Assembly: GCA_023251435.1 (NCBI GenBank)
Contig: JAHEYU010000005.1
Span: 62,001 to 126,000, forward strand
Length of the DNA: 64,000 nt
Direction: 5' to 3'
Origin: Bacteroidota bacterium
GTDB taxonomy: Bacteria > Bacteroidota > Bacteroidia > Bacteroidales > Prolixibacteraceae
The notes below the pieces were generated by a model. The model did not search any database. It was not told the DNA's origin and worked only from the letters and a program-made list of their open reading frames with translations. Shown here in pieces: positions 1 through 8,144 of the stretch. A program made the translations under genes and the position numbers. How positions within the stretch are numbered: the first letter of the stretch is position 1; each line of letters opens with the position of its first letter.

Positions 1-572
1 TGGTTTTGGGCGACAATATTTTTTACGGCTATAACTTTACATCGATACTCGAAGATGCTGCCGCATTGACAGATGGAGCGATTGTGTTTGGCTACTATGT
101 GAACGATCCCGACCGGTATGGTGTCGCAGAATTCGATGAAAAGGGAAAAGTCTTATCGATCGAAGAAAAACCTGCTAAACCTAAATCGAATTATGCAGTT
201 ACCGGCCTTTATTTTTACAGTAACGATGTGGTTTCAAAAGCTATCGGTCTGAAACCCTCGCCGCGTGGCGAACTCGAAATTACCGATTTGAACCGTTTAT
301 ATCTGGAAGAGGGTCGTTTGAATATGAAATTGCTGGGGCGTGGTTTTGCCTGGCTCGATACCGGAACCCACGAAAGTCTGATGCAGGCTTCTACTTTTAT
401 TTCTACCATCGAGCAACGTCAGGGATTAAAAGTATCGTGTATCGAAGAAATTGCTTTCAGCAAAGGATACATCAACAAAGATCAATTACTGAAACTGGCC
501 GAGCCGCTGAAGAAAAACCAGTATGGCGAGTATCTCATCAAACTTGCAAGCGGGCAAATTCAATCTTATTAG
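1..572 (+). CDS. rmlA: Glucose-1-phosphate thymidylyltransferase, 3' part (5' end outside window)
   Basis: This enzyme makes dTDP-glucose from glucose-1-phosphate and dTTP, the first step of dTDP-L-rhamnose synthesis. The frame is open from the first base and no start is visible. Family members are about 290 residues, so roughly 100 N-terminal residues, including the nucleotide-binding GG loop, lie outside. Visible motifs are GDNIFYG at the left edge, EEKPAKPKSNYAVTG with the substrate-contacting region, and WLDTGTHESL, all typical of RmlA. It is followed after 79 bases by rmlC and rmlD, which confirms the pathway. No rmlB lies in this window; it may be upstream. Confidence 0.95.
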   Translation, partial: VLGDNIFYGYNFTSILEDAAALTDGAIVFGYYVNDPDRYGVAEFDEKGKVLSIEEKPAKPKSNYAVTGLYFYSNDVVSKAIGLKPSPRGELEITDLNRLYLEEGRLNMKLLGRGFAWLDTGTHESLMQASTFISTIEQRQGLKVSCIEEIAFSKGYINKDQLLKLAEPLKKNQYGEYLIKLASGQIQSY

Positions 573-592
573 CCTTTTTCGGGCAATGTTTG

Positions 593-600
593 TATTTTTG
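593..600 (+). promoter_or_regulatory. Candidate -7 box before rmlC
   Basis: TATTTTTG matches the Bacteroidota -7 consensus TAnnTTTG exactly, in the 79-base gap between rmlA and rmlC. No good TTTG lies 19-21 bp upstream, so this is a possible internal promoter only. Confidence 0.4.
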
Positions 601-651
601 TGCGCCAATTTTATTGGTTTTAATGGAAGTGAATTACCTAAATAATTAACA

Positions 652-1209
652 GTGAAGATAATTGAAACATCTATCCCGGGACTTCTGATTCTTGAGCCCC
701 GGGTTTTTGCTGATACAAGGGGATATTTTCTTGAAAGCTACAATCAAAAGAAATTGGAGGAAGCGGGTATTTCTGTCTTTTTTGTTCAGGATAATGAATC
801 AAAATCGGGGAGGGGAGTCATACGAGGCTTACACTATCAGCTCGAACCTTATGCACAAAGCAAATTGGTAAGGGTAATACAGGGCAGCGTGTACGATTTG
901 GCGGTTGATTGCCGAAAAGGTTCACCGACTTTTGGCCAGTCTTTTGGTCTGGAACTGAGCGAAGAAAATAAATTGCAGTTTTATATCCCGAAAGGATTTG
1001 CCCACGGCTTTTCCGTTTTGAGCGAAACAGCTGTTTTCTCGTATAAGTGTGATGCTTTATACAATCCTGCCGCCGAACGAGGAATATTATACAATGATCC
1101 TGCACTTCAGATAAATTGGGGAATTGATGTTTCTGAAGCAATTGTTTCGGGCAAAGACACAATTTTACCTTTGTTTGCTGATGCTGAAATGAATTTCGAA
1201 TTCAAGTGA
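652..1209 (+). CDS. rmlC: dTDP-4-dehydrorhamnose 3,5-epimerase
   Basis: RmlC epimerises C3 and C5 of dTDP-4-keto-6-deoxyglucose in the cytoplasm. The protein is 185 residues, the usual family length, and is a cupin. Visible signature: RGLHYQ with the catalytic His at residue 61, KLVRVIQGSVYDLAVD, IPKGFAHGF, and a Tyr near residue 131 at the second catalytic position. The start is GTG at 652; no ATG gives a better N-terminus, and MKIIETSIPGLLILEP is a typical RmlC beginning. Its stop is one base before the rmlD start, so the two are co-transcribed and probably translationally coupled. Confidence 0.96.
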   Translation: MKIIETSIPGLLILEPRVFADTRGYFLESYNQKKLEEAGISVFFVQDNESKSGRGVIRGLHYQLEPYAQSKLVRVIQGSVYDLAVDCRKGSPTFGQSFGLELSEENKLQFYIPKGFAHGFSVLSETAVFSYKCDALYNPAAERGILYNDPALQINWGIDVSEAIVSGKDTILPLFADAEMNFEFK

Positions 1210-1210
1210 T

Positions 1211-2086
1211 ATGACTAAAATTTTAATCACAGGAGCCAATGGCCAGCTTGGTTCAGAAATCAGAAAATCAAGTGTTTTATTTCCTGATTTTAGCTTTGTA
1301 TTTACCGATTTGAATGAGCTGGATATTACCAGCCCATCGGCTGTTGCAGCAATGCTTGCTGAAGAAAAACCTCAGTGGCTGATCAATTGCGCTGCCTATA
1401 CAGCGGTTGACAAAGCCGAGACAGAGGAAGAAACTGCCTGGCTGATCAATGCGGTGGCGCCTGCAATACTGGCCGAAAAATCAAAGGCAGTTGGTTGCCG
1501 TTTTGTGCAGATCTCGACCGATTATGTTTTCGACGGGAAAAATCACCGGCCATACATTGAAGATGATGAGGTTTGCCCTACTTCAATTTATGGAAAAACA
1601 AAACTGGAAGGCGAGTTGATCAGTTTGACGAATAATCCTGAAACACTTGTTATCCGCACATCATGGCTGTATTCTTCGTTTGGGAACAACTTTGTGAAAA
1701 GTATGATCAAATTCGGAAAGGAACGCGATCAACTCAATGTAATTTTCGATCAGGTTGGAACTCCAACTTATGCCGGTGATCTGGCGGTGGCAATTCTGGA
1801 AATTATCAGGAAAACAGAATCAGGAAAGAGGGAGTTTGTGCCCGGAAAATACCATTATTCGAACGAAGGAGTTTGCAGCTGGTACGATTTTACAATTGCA
1901 ATTCATCAGATTTATGGTATCGATTGTATTGTTAACGCCATAGAATCAAAGGATTATCCTTCTGTGGTAGCCCGTCCTCCTTACAGTGTTCTGAATAAAT
2001 CAAAAATTAAAAGTATTTTTGGAATTAGCGTGCCATACTGGCGCCAAAGTCTCGAAAAATGTATCATTGAAATCAAAAAACTTTAA
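1211..2086 (+). CDS. rmlD: dTDP-4-dehydrorhamnose reductase
   Basis: RmlD reduces dTDP-4-dehydro-L-rhamnose to dTDP-L-rhamnose with NAD(P)H. The 291-residue short-chain dehydrogenase has the dinucleotide-binding GANGQLGSE near residue 7, STDYVFDG, and the catalytic YxxxK (YGKTK) near residue 127. The ATG sits one base after the rmlC stop, and the next gene begins 2 bases after this stop, so rmlC-rmlD-pgm form one tight transcription unit supplying rhamnose for cell-surface polysaccharide. Confidence 0.97.
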   Translation: MTKILITGANGQLGSEIRKSSVLFPDFSFVFTDLNELDITSPSAVAAMLAEEKPQWLINCAAYTAVDKAETEEETAWLINAVAPAILAEKSKAVGCRFVQISTDYVFDGKNHRPYIEDDEVCPTSIYGKTKLEGELISLTNNPETLVIRTSWLYSSFGNNFVKSMIKFGKERDQLNVIFDQVGTPTYAGDLAVAILEIIRKTESGKREFVPGKYHYSNEGVCSWYDFTIAIHQIYGIDCIVNAIESKDYPSVVARPPYSVLNKSKIKSIFGISVPYWRQSLEKCIIEIKKL

Positions 2087-2088
2087 TT

Positions 2089-3837
2089 ATGACAGCAAAT
2101 AATGATGTTTTAAACATGGTAAAAGCCAAGGCAGCAGAATGGTTAAGCGAATTGTATGATGCTAAGACGCGTGCTGAAGTTCAAAGGCTTTTAGACAACG
2201 AAGATCCGACAGAATTGATCGACTCGTTTTACCGCGATCTGGAATTCGGAACGGGCGGTTTGCGCGGCATCATGGGCGTGGGAACCAACCGAATGAACAT
2301 TTATACGGCAGGCGCCGCTACTCAGGGATTAAGTAATTATTTAAAAAAAGTATTTGCCCATCTTCCTGAAATTAAAGTTGTAATTGGTCACGATTGCCGC
2401 AACAACAGTCGTTTATTTTCTGAATCGAGTGCCGAAATTTTTGCTGCAAATGGTATAAAAGCATATCTGTTCGACGATTTGCGCCCAACTCCTGAAATTT
2501 CATTTGCTGTGCGCGAACTGGGCTGCCAAAGCGGAATTATACTTACAGCTTCACACAACCCGAAAGAATACAACGGCTACAAAGCTTATTGGGACGATGG
2601 TTCGCAGATTGTTGCCCCGCACGATGAAAATATTATTGACGAGGTGTTGAAAGTAAAAGTTGCCGACATCAAATTCAAAGGTGATAAAAGTTTAATTACC
2701 ATATTGGGAGCTGAAATGGACAAGCTTTTCCTCGAAAAAGTGAAAACCGTTTCCATTTCGCCTGAAGTTGTCCAAAAACACAAAGATTTAAAAATAGTGT
2801 ACACGCCAATTCATGGAACCGGAGTTCGCATGATTCCTGCTGCTTTGCGGGCATTTGGTTTTACAAACATATTTAATGTTCCTGAACAGGATGTTGTAGA
2901 TGGAAACTTTCCAACTGTAGTTTCGCCCAATCCTGAAGAAACCGCAGCGATGGAAATGGCGATAGCCAAAGCTGTTGAAGTTGATGCAGATTTGGTTCTG
3001 GCTTCTGATCCTGATGGAGACCGTCTTGGTGTTGCCGTTAAAAACGATAAAGGAAAATTCGTTATCCTGAACGGTAACCAAACAGCTTTGGTGTTTATTT
3101 ATTACATCATCAGCAAACGCAAGGAAAGTGGCAAATTAGCGGGCAATGAGTTTGTCGTGAAAACCATTGTGACCACCGAGTTGATTGCTAAAATTGCTGA
3201 AAAAAACGGAGTCGATTTTTATGATGTTTTTACCGGCTTCAAATACATCGCCGAAGTAATCCGCGATTTGGAAGGCCAGAAAGTTTACATCGGCGGTGGC
3301 GAAGAAAGTTTCGGATTTATGCCTGCCGATTTTGTACGCGATAAAGACGCTGTTTCATCGTGTGCGCTGATGGCCGAAATTGTGGCCTGGGCGAAAGATC
3401 AGGGCAAATCGTTGTACGAAATGTTGCTCGATATTTATGTGCAATATGGTTTCTCTCGCGAAAAACTGAAATCTGTTGTGCGCAAAGGAAAAGCAGGAGC
3501 CGAGGAAATTCAGCTTATGATGGTTAATTTCCGCACCAATCCACCAAAAGTTTTGGGTGGCTCGAAACTGAAAATCGTGAAGGATTACGAAACCCTGATT
3601 GCAAAGAATGTACTTTCAGGAGAAGAAACGGCGATCGATCAGAAAACCACCTCGAATGTATTGCAGTTCTTCACCGAAGACGGAACAAAAATATCTGTGC
3701 GACCATCGGGAACTGAACCAAAAATAAAATTCTATTGCGAGGTGGCCGGTGAACTTGCCAGCCGGGCTGACTACGATGCTGTTGCAGCAAAAGCTGACGA
3801 AAAAATTGATGCTATTTTGAAAGAACTTGACCTGTAA
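2089..3837 (+). CDS. Phosphoglucomutase/phosphomannomutase (alpha-D-phosphohexomutase)
   Basis: This enzyme interconverts hexose-6-phosphate and hexose-1-phosphate; here it would feed glucose-1-phosphate to RmlA. The 582-residue protein carries the four family signatures: TASHNP with phosphoserine at Ser155, the metal loop DPDGDRLG, the sugar-binding GGGEESFGF, and the phosphate-binding RPSGTEPKIKFY near the C-terminus. Length fits the larger PgcA-type mutases (about 570-600). It follows rmlD by 2 bases. The stop codon TAA (3835-3837) is the first three bases of a heptad repeat array. Confidence 0.95.
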   Translation: MTANNDVLNMVKAKAAEWLSELYDAKTRAEVQRLLDNEDPTELIDSFYRDLEFGTGGLRGIMGVGTNRMNIYTAGAATQGLSNYLKKVFAHLPEIKVVIGHDCRNNSRLFSESSAEIFAANGIKAYLFDDLRPTPEISFAVRELGCQSGIILTASHNPKEYNGYKAYWDDGSQIVAPHDENIIDEVLKVKVADIKFKGDKSLITILGAEMDKLFLEKVKTVSISPEVVQKHKDLKIVYTPIHGTGVRMIPAALRAFGFTNIFNVPEQDVVDGNFPTVVSPNPEETAAMEMAIAKAVEVDADLVLASDPDGDRLGVAVKNDKGKFVILNGNQTALVFIYYIISKRKESGKLAGNEFVVKTIVTTELIAKIAEKNGVDFYDVFTGFKYIAEVIRDLEGQKVYIGGGEESFGFMPADFVRDKDAVSSCALMAEIVAWAKDQGKSLYEMLLDIYVQYGFSREKLKSVVRKGKAGAEEIQLMMVNFRTNPPKVLGGSKLKIVKDYETLIAKNVLSGEETAIDQKTTSNVLQFFTEDGTKISVRPSGTEPKIKFYCEVAGELASRADYDAVAAKADEKIDAILKELDL

Positions 3838-3869
3838 GTTTCAAGTTCCAAGTTCCAGGTTTCAAGTTA
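3835..3869. repeat. Heptad repeat array, CAAGTTC type
   Basis: Five consecutive 7-bp units at 3835, 3842, 3849, 3856 and 3863: two exact CAAGTTC copies flanked by variants such as CAGGTTT and CAAGTTA. The first unit includes the stop codon of the mutase gene. The same unit type recurs near 54701 and 59392. Confidence 0.75.
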
Positions 3870-3903
3870 AAAATCGTTGTTCATCAGTAATGCAAGGAGG
3901 ATC

Positions 3904-3975
3904 AATGACCACAAATGACACGAAGTGAATGACGACTTAATGACTATTGAAAGACAACCAAAGATAATAAATGAC
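3904..3975. repeat. ATGAC-rich irregular repeat
   Basis: AATGAC occurs at 3904 (as CAATGAC), 3914, 3928, 3939 and 3970, and again over the start of the next gene near 3998. Spacing is irregular (10-14 bp, then wider). It resembles the more regular 10-bp arrays at 4897 and 59796. Confidence 0.5.
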
Positions 3976-3998
3976 AAACAATCAATTAACTTAAACCA

Positions 3999-4760
3999 AT
4001 GACAATGAAACATGTATTATTTTCAGCATTAGGAGTTGTGGCTTTTACTGCAATTTTTGCCCAGGGAAGAACCGATTTCCCGATGAAACCGGAAATGACT
4101 GAAATCTGGGATCCTGAAGTCACCGTGATCACTCCCGGTGAAACTGTTGTTAACGCACCGTCGGATGCCATCGTACTTTTTGATGGAGTAAACCTGAGTA
4201 CTGAATGGACCAATGATGCCGGTGCAGAGCCCGGTTGGACTGTGGCCGATGGTTGTGTAACTGTTGCAAAAGGTAAAGGAACGATTAAAACCAAACGCGT
4301 GTTTAATGATTTTCAGCTGCATATTGAATGGCGTTCGCCATCGGTAGTTGTTGGCGAAAGTCAGGGTCGCGGAAACAGCGGAGTGTTCCTTCAGGGAATT
4401 TACGAAGTTCAGGTCTTGGATAATTTTAATAACAGAACCTATCGCAATGGTCAGGCCGGAAGTTTGTACAAACAACATCCACCGCTTGTAAATGCCTGCA
4501 AAGCGCCTGGTATGTGGCAGGTGTATGATATTATTTACACAGCACCACGTTTCAACCCGAATGGAACTTACTTTACACCGCCAACTGTAACCGTTTTGCA
4601 CAATGGTGTTTTGGTGCAAAATCATGTTGCTTTGCGAGGTCCAACTCCATACATCGGTATTCCGGAGTATTTCGTAAAACCTCACGGTGCAGGTCCAATC
4701 AGTTTGCAGGATCATGGCAATCCGGTAAGTTACCGCAATATCTGGATTCGCGAATTGTAA
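3999..4760 (+). CDS. Secreted DUF1080 (3-keto-disaccharide hydrolase family) protein
   Basis: A 253-residue protein with an N-terminal signal peptide (MKHVLFSALGVVAFTAIFA, cleavage near AFA/Q or FAQ/G) and one DUF1080 domain, a concanavalin-like jelly roll. Family signatures seen are IVLFDGVNLSTEW, WTVADGCVTVAKGKG, RGNSGVFLQGIYEVQVLD and SLYKQHPPLVNAC. Characterised members act on 3-keto-glycosides, but many are only sugar-binding, so a periplasmic sugar role is inferred. The start may be the ATG at 4005 rather than 3999, since 3999 lies inside an AATGAC repeat. It stands alone and is followed by a clear terminator. Confidence 0.88.
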   Translation: MTMKHVLFSALGVVAFTAIFAQGRTDFPMKPEMTEIWDPEVTVITPGETVVNAPSDAIVLFDGVNLSTEWTNDAGAEPGWTVADGCVTVAKGKGTIKTKRVFNDFQLHIEWRSPSVVVGESQGRGNSGVFLQGIYEVQVLDNFNNRTYRNGQAGSLYKQHPPLVNACKAPGMWQVYDIIYTAPRFNPNGTYFTPPTVTVLHNGVLVQNHVALRGPTPYIGIPEYFVKPHGAGPISLQDHGNPVSYRNIWIREL

Positions 4761-4769
4761 TCCAGTCAT

Positions 4770-4806
4770 AACAAAGCTTTCTGCAAAACAGGAAGCTTTG
4801 TTTTTT
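4770..4806 (+). terminator. Rho-independent terminator after the DUF1080 gene
   Basis: Inverted repeat AACAAAGCTT (4770-4779) with AAGCTTTGTT (4793-4802), followed by a T run at 4801-4806. It lies 10 bases past the stop codon. Confidence 0.85.
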
Positions 4807-4896
4807 ACATGATAAACCGTTGACTTACCTATTTGATATTTTGTGACAGTCAATTGTGATCATTTGATTGTTATTGTGTTGTATTTTCTTGTCAAC

Positions 4897-4926
4897 TTAA
4901 TGACAATAAAATGACTTTTATGACAT
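4897..4926. repeat. 10-bp periodic ATGAC repeat, three units
   Basis: Units TTAATGACAA (4897), TAAAATGACT (4907) and TTTATGACAT (4917) share ATGAC at exact 10-bp spacing. Confidence 0.6.
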
Positions 4927-4977
4927 CGGGTAATATTGCGGATATTCATTACTTTTTTTAATCGAAGGATCCAACTT

Positions 4978-5019
4978 CTGAACACTGAACATTGACCACT
5001 GCGACTGTAAACTGCAACT
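4978..5019. repeat. Heptad repeat array, CTGAACA type
   Basis: Two exact CTGAACA units (4978, 4985) followed by diverging heptads (TTGACCA, CTGCGAC, TGTAAAC, TGCAACT) still in 7-bp register. Related arrays lie at 21431, 54776, 59453 and 59507. Confidence 0.7.
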
Positions 5020-5103
5020 TACCACTAACTTTTTTCAACTTTACCATTTCCTTACTTCTTTTTCTCCTGAAAGATGAGCCGATTCTTGGGAAAGTTTTTT
5101 GGT

Positions 5104-5111
5104 TATCTTTG
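5104..5111 (+). promoter_or_regulatory. guaA -7 box
   Basis: TATCTTTG, an exact TAnnTTTG match, 22 bases before ATG 5134. A transcript starting about 7 bases downstream excludes the in-frame upstream ATG at 5074, which fixes the guaA start. Confidence 0.75.
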
Positions 5112-5133
5112 CGCCAATAAAAAAAATAGTCTG

Positions 5134-6663
5134 ATGCAGGAAAAAATTCTTATCCTCGATTTTGGTTCACAATACACACAGTTGATTGGCCGGCGCGTTA
5201 GGGAGTTGAACGTTTATTGCGAAATCTACCCGTATAACCATTTTCCCGCGATTGACGAAACCGTAAAGGGTGTCATTTTATCCGGAAGCCCTTTTTCTGT
5301 AAGGGATGCCAATGCACCAAAGCCCGAATTGTCGCTAATTAAAGAGAAATTGCCGCTGCTGGGCGTTTGCTATGGCGCGCAATACCTGTCGCATTTCTTT
5401 GGCGGCGAAGTTGCTCCTTCCGATTCGCGCGAATACGGACGTGCCAATCTTGGATTTGTAGATTCTGCAAACGTGTTGTTTAAAAATATAAGCGAACATA
5501 CACAGGTATGGATGTCGCATGGCGATACCATTGTACGCATTCCCGAAAATTATAAAGTTATTGCCAGCACTGCCGATGTCGAATACGCTGCTTTCCAGAT
5601 TGAGGGAGAGCAAACGTATGGTATTCAGTTTCATCCCGAAGTTTACCATACCACCGAAGGAACCCAGTTGCTTCATAATTTTGTGATTGATATTTGTGGC
5701 TGCAAACAAGACTGGACGCCGGATTCGTTCATCGAAACAACTATTAAAGAGCTTCAGGATAAATTGGGCGATGACAAAGTGGTACTCGGACTCTCGGGCG
5801 GAGTTGATTCTTCGGTGGCCGGTGTGCTTCTGCACCGCGCGATTGGGAAAAATCTTACCTGCATTTTTGTTGACAATGGTTTGTTGCGCAAAAATGAATT
5901 TCAGCAAGTACTTGATTCGTATCAGCACATGGGATTGAATGTAATTGGAGTTGATGCCCGTCAGAAATTCTGGGACGATCTGGCCGGAATTACCGATCCT
6001 GAAACAAAACGCAAAACAATTGGCCGCGACTTTATCGAAGTGTTTGATGTGGAAGCGCACAAAATACAGGATGTAAAATGGCTGGCACAGGGTACCATTT
6101 ATCCTGATGTGATTGAATCTGTTTCGGTAAACGGACCTTCGGCAACCATCAAATCGCATCACAACGTAGGTGGACTACCGGCTAAAATGAACCTGAAAGT
6201 GGTTGAGCCATTGAATCTGCTTTTCAAAGACGAAGTTCGCAGAGTCGGGAAGGCTTTGGGCATTTATCCTGAATTGCTTGGCCGTCATCCTTTTCCGGGA
6301 CCGGGATTGGGAATCCGTATTTTGAGTGATGTGACTCCCGAAAAAGTTGCCATCCTTCAGGAAGTTGATGCCATTTTTATCAATGGATTGAAAGAGTGGG
6401 GATTGTACGACAAAGTTTGGCAGGCCGGGGCAATGCTTTTGCCAGTTCAATCGGTTGGCGTAATGGGCGACGAGCGTACCTACGAAAATGTGGTTGCCTT
6501 GCGCGCTGTGGCTTCTACCGATGGAATGACTGCCGACTGGGTACATCTTCCGTATGAATTCCTTGCCAAAATGTCGAACGAAATCATCAATAAAGTTCGC
6601 GGTATCAACCGGGTTGTATACGATATTAGCTCGAAACCACCAGCAACTATCGAGTGGGAATAA
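5134..6663 (+). CDS. guaA: GMP synthase (glutamine-hydrolysing)
   Basis: GuaA aminates XMP to GMP using glutamine and ATP. With the start at 5134 the protein is 509 residues, typical for the family. The N-terminal class I amidotransferase shows GVCYGAQ with nucleophile Cys79 and HPEVYHT with the His-Glu pair. The ATP pyrophosphatase domain has the P-loop [13 protein letters not shown], and the C-terminal dimerisation domain ends PPATIEWE. The start at 5134 is preferred over 5074 because a -7 promoter box lies at 5104-5111 and family members begin like [20 protein letters not shown]. It is a single-gene unit ended by the hairpin at 6685. Confidence 0.98.
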   Translation: MQEKILILDFGSQYTQLIGRRVRELNVYCEIYPYNHFPAIDETVKGVILSGSPFSVRDANAPKPELSLIKEKLPLLGVCYGAQYLSHFFGGEVAPSDSREYGRANLGFVDSANVLFKNISEHTQVWMSHGDTIVRIPENYKVIASTADVEYAAFQIEGEQTYGIQFHPEVYHTTEGTQLLHNFVIDICGCKQDWTPDSFIETTIKELQDKLGDDKVVLGLSGGVDSSVAGVLLHRAIGKNLTCIFVDNGLLRKNEFQQVLDSYQHMGLNVIGVDARQKFWDDLAGITDPETKRKTIGRDFIEVFDVEAHKIQDVKWLAQGTIYPDVIESVSVNGPSATIKSHHNVGGLPAKMNLKVVEPLNLLFKDEVRRVGKALGIYPELLGRHPFPGPGLGIRILSDVTPEKVAILQEVDAIFINGLKEWGLYDKVWQAGAMLLPVQSVGVMGDERTYENVVALRAVASTDGMTADWVHLPYEFLAKMSNEIINKVRGINRVVYDISSKPPATIEWE

Positions 6664-6684
6664 ACTAATTTGAAATAAGTCTTT

Positions 6685-6730
6685 AGGAGGAAAATGACCA
6701 ATTTAATTGTTTGTTTTCCTCCTTTCTTTT
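6685..6730 (+). terminator. Rho-independent terminator after guaA
   Basis: Perfect 10-bp stem AGGAGGAAAA (6685-6694) with TTTTCCTCCT (6714-6723), a 19-base loop and a T-rich tail. Confidence 0.8.
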
Positions 6731-6890
6731 TACAGGACATACGCTTCTTTGTCTTTGATTCTCTTGAATCATTGGATATTTATTTTTATCTGAAACTATT
6801 GTACTTTCCATTGTGTCGAAATGGATTAGTTTCTTCTAATTTCAGTCAGATTGAGTCATTTTAAATAATTGTTAAACCGGTAAAAAATAA

Positions 6891-6912
6891 TATAAAGAAT
6901 AATTTCTTTATA
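6891..6912. promoter_or_regulatory. Candidate operator upstream of rex
   Basis: Perfect 9-bp inverted repeat TATAAAGAA (6891-6899) and TTCTTTATA (6904-6912) with a 4-base centre, lying just upstream of and overlapping the -33 region of the rex promoter. The half-site-N4-half-site layout with a GAA-N4-TTC core resembles the known Rex operator. A near-identical palindrome lies at 7674-7697. Autoregulation by Rex is inferred. Confidence 0.55.
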
Positions 6913-6924
6913 CAGATATTTCAA

Positions 6925-6932
6925 TATATTTG
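6925..6932 (+). promoter_or_regulatory. rex -7 box
   Basis: TATATTTG, an exact TAnnTTTG match, 58 bases before the rex ATG. A TTTC at 6903-6906 is a weak -33 candidate. Confidence 0.65.
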
Positions 6933-6990
6933 GCTCGTCAATTAAAACACAGACTTCTGTAGTTCGAAAATTTCTAATTTCCAACATATC

Positions 6991-7623
6991 ATGAAAAACA
7001 AACAGGTTTCTGAACCCACTCTGCGAAGGTTGCCCGGATATTTGTTCTTTCTGCGAAAGATTATGGATCAGGGAATTGTTAATATTTCTGCTCCGGTGAT
7101 TGGAAGAAATTTGAATTGCGATGCCACTCAAGTAGTTAAGGATTTGTCAGTTACCGGAATTAAAGGGCGTCCAAGGATCGGATATGATACTTATGAGCTT
7201 ATCCATGATCTTGAAGAATTCCTTGGATTTAACCGAACCAATGAAGCCTTCCTTATAGGAGCCGGGAATTTGGGTACTGCGCTAATGGCATATCAGGAGC
7301 ACCAATCGCTTGGCTTGAAGATTGTTGCTGCTTTTGATGTAGATAGTAATAAAATAGGAAAAAATATCGGCGGTATTTATGTTTTGGATTATAATAGGTT
7401 ATTCCATTTGACAGGTCGGCTCGATGTTAAGATTGGTATACTCACCACCCCCAATCATGTAGCGCAGGACGTTGCGGAGGATTTGGTTAATTGCGGAATT
7501 AAAGCCATTTGGAATTTTACTTCTGCAACTCTCGAAATACCTGATAATGTTATTGTGCAGAATACTTCTATGAGTTCGTATGCAGCTGTTTTACTCAGAC
7601 GCTTATCTGATTCCGGACAATAA
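6991..7623 (+). CDS. rex: Redox-sensing transcriptional repressor Rex
   Basis: Rex senses the NADH/NAD+ ratio and represses fermentation and respiration genes when NAD+ is high. The 210-residue protein has the N-terminal winged helix (residues about 1-80, with LRRLPGYLFFL and VVKDLSVTGIKGRP) and a Rossmann domain with GAGNLG at 90-95, FDVDSNKIG and TTPNHVAQDVAEDLV; the C-terminal helix is LLRRLSDSG. Length and motifs are standard. It is followed 122 bases later by a biotin-carrier/carboxyltransferase pair preceded by the same palindrome as rex, suggesting those genes are its targets. Two oxidase clusters further along are other plausible targets, but I saw no matching site there. Confidence 0.96.
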   Translation: MKNKQVSEPTLRRLPGYLFFLRKIMDQGIVNISAPVIGRNLNCDATQVVKDLSVTGIKGRPRIGYDTYELIHDLEEFLGFNRTNEAFLIGAGNLGTALMAYQEHQSLGLKIVAAFDVDSNKIGKNIGGIYVLDYNRLFHLTGRLDVKIGILTTPNHVAQDVAEDLVNCGIKAIWNFTSATLEIPDNVIVQNTSMSSYAAVLLRRLSDSGQ

Positions 7624-7673
7624 TAGAATATGATGAAACTTGAAAATTTAAAATAAAACTACTGTTTATAAAA

Positions 7674-7697
7674 TAATAAAGAAATAATTCTTTATTA
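7674..7697. promoter_or_regulatory. Candidate operator upstream of the biotin-carrier gene
   Basis: Perfect 10-bp inverted repeat TAATAAAGAA (7674-7683) and TTCTTTATTA (7688-7697) with a 4-base centre. It shares the AAAGAA-N4-TTCTTT core with the palindrome before rex, and has no T run after it, so it looks like an operator and not a terminator. Confidence 0.55.
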
Positions 7698-7745
7698 AAA
7701 TATTTACTTGAATTAGAATATTATAAAAGCTTTAAAATTTAATTT

Positions 7746-8138
7746 ATGAGACAGTTTATTATTTCTGTTGGAGGCGAAAAGTTTGAAGTTGATGTTGTTG
7801 AGGTTTCGAATACCTCCAATACTAATTCCACTAAGGGGTACAATTCTGCAACAATTGAAAGCAAAAAGCTTGTGCCGGAAGTTACCAATAAAGAAGTTGA
7901 ATCGAAGGTTCAATTGAATCTGGGTGCAGTTCCTATCGATTCTCCAATGCCTGGAAGTATTGTACGAATTTTAGTTAATCCTGGAGAAATTGTCTCAAAA
8001 GGTCAGAAGTTATTTGTTTTGGAAGCCATGAAAATGGAAAATGAAATTGGTGCACCTTTAGCAGGAAAGGTTTCGGCAGTTAAAGTAAATGTTGGCGACA
8101 CCGTTTCAGAAGGACAACACGTTATGATTTTAAATTAA
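7746..8138 (+). CDS. Biotin carboxyl carrier protein of a biotin-dependent (de)carboxylase
   Basis: A 130-residue carrier with a C-terminal biotinyl domain. The biotin-accepting motif is EAMKMEN with Lys96; SPMPGSI and GDTVSEGQ flank it as usual. The N-terminal 60 residues are a poorly conserved linker beginning MRQFIISVGGEKFEVDV, as in gamma-type carriers of oxaloacetate and methylmalonyl-CoA decarboxylases. It lies 6 bases before a carboxyltransferase lacking its own biotin domain, so the two form one enzyme. The substrate (oxaloacetate, pyruvate or methylmalonyl-CoA/propionyl-CoA transcarboxylation) cannot be fixed from sequence. Confidence 0.9.
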   Translation: MRQFIISVGGEKFEVDVVEVSNTSNTNSTKGYNSATIESKKLVPEVTNKEVESKVQLNLGAVPIDSPMPGSIVRILVNPGEIVSKGQKLFVLEAMKMENEIGAPLAGKVSAVKVNVGDTVSEGQHVMILN

Positions 8139-8144
8139 TACCCC

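Larger units (their letters stand above)
4761..5133. other. 373-base intergenic region
   Basis: Holds the DUF1080 terminator (4770-4806), the ATGAC repeat (4897-4926), a heptad array (4978-5019) and the guaA -7 box (5104-5111). No further coding signal is seen. Confidence 0.8.
6664..6990. other. 327-base intergenic region before rex
   Basis: Contains the guaA terminator, then about 160 bases of AT-rich DNA with no coding signal, then the palindrome at 6891-6912 and the rex promoter at 6925-6932. Confidence 0.75.

Noticed and set aside
4029-6162. Long open frames on the minus strand opposite the DUF1080 gene and guaA (274 and 275 codons)
   Set aside because: They lie antisense to clearly conserved proteins, have no recognisable domain and no promoter, and arise from codon bias of the true genes.
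6869-6875. TTGTTAA upstream of rex as a Rex half-site
   Set aside because: There is no matching right half at a suitable distance; the palindrome at 6891-6912 is far better.
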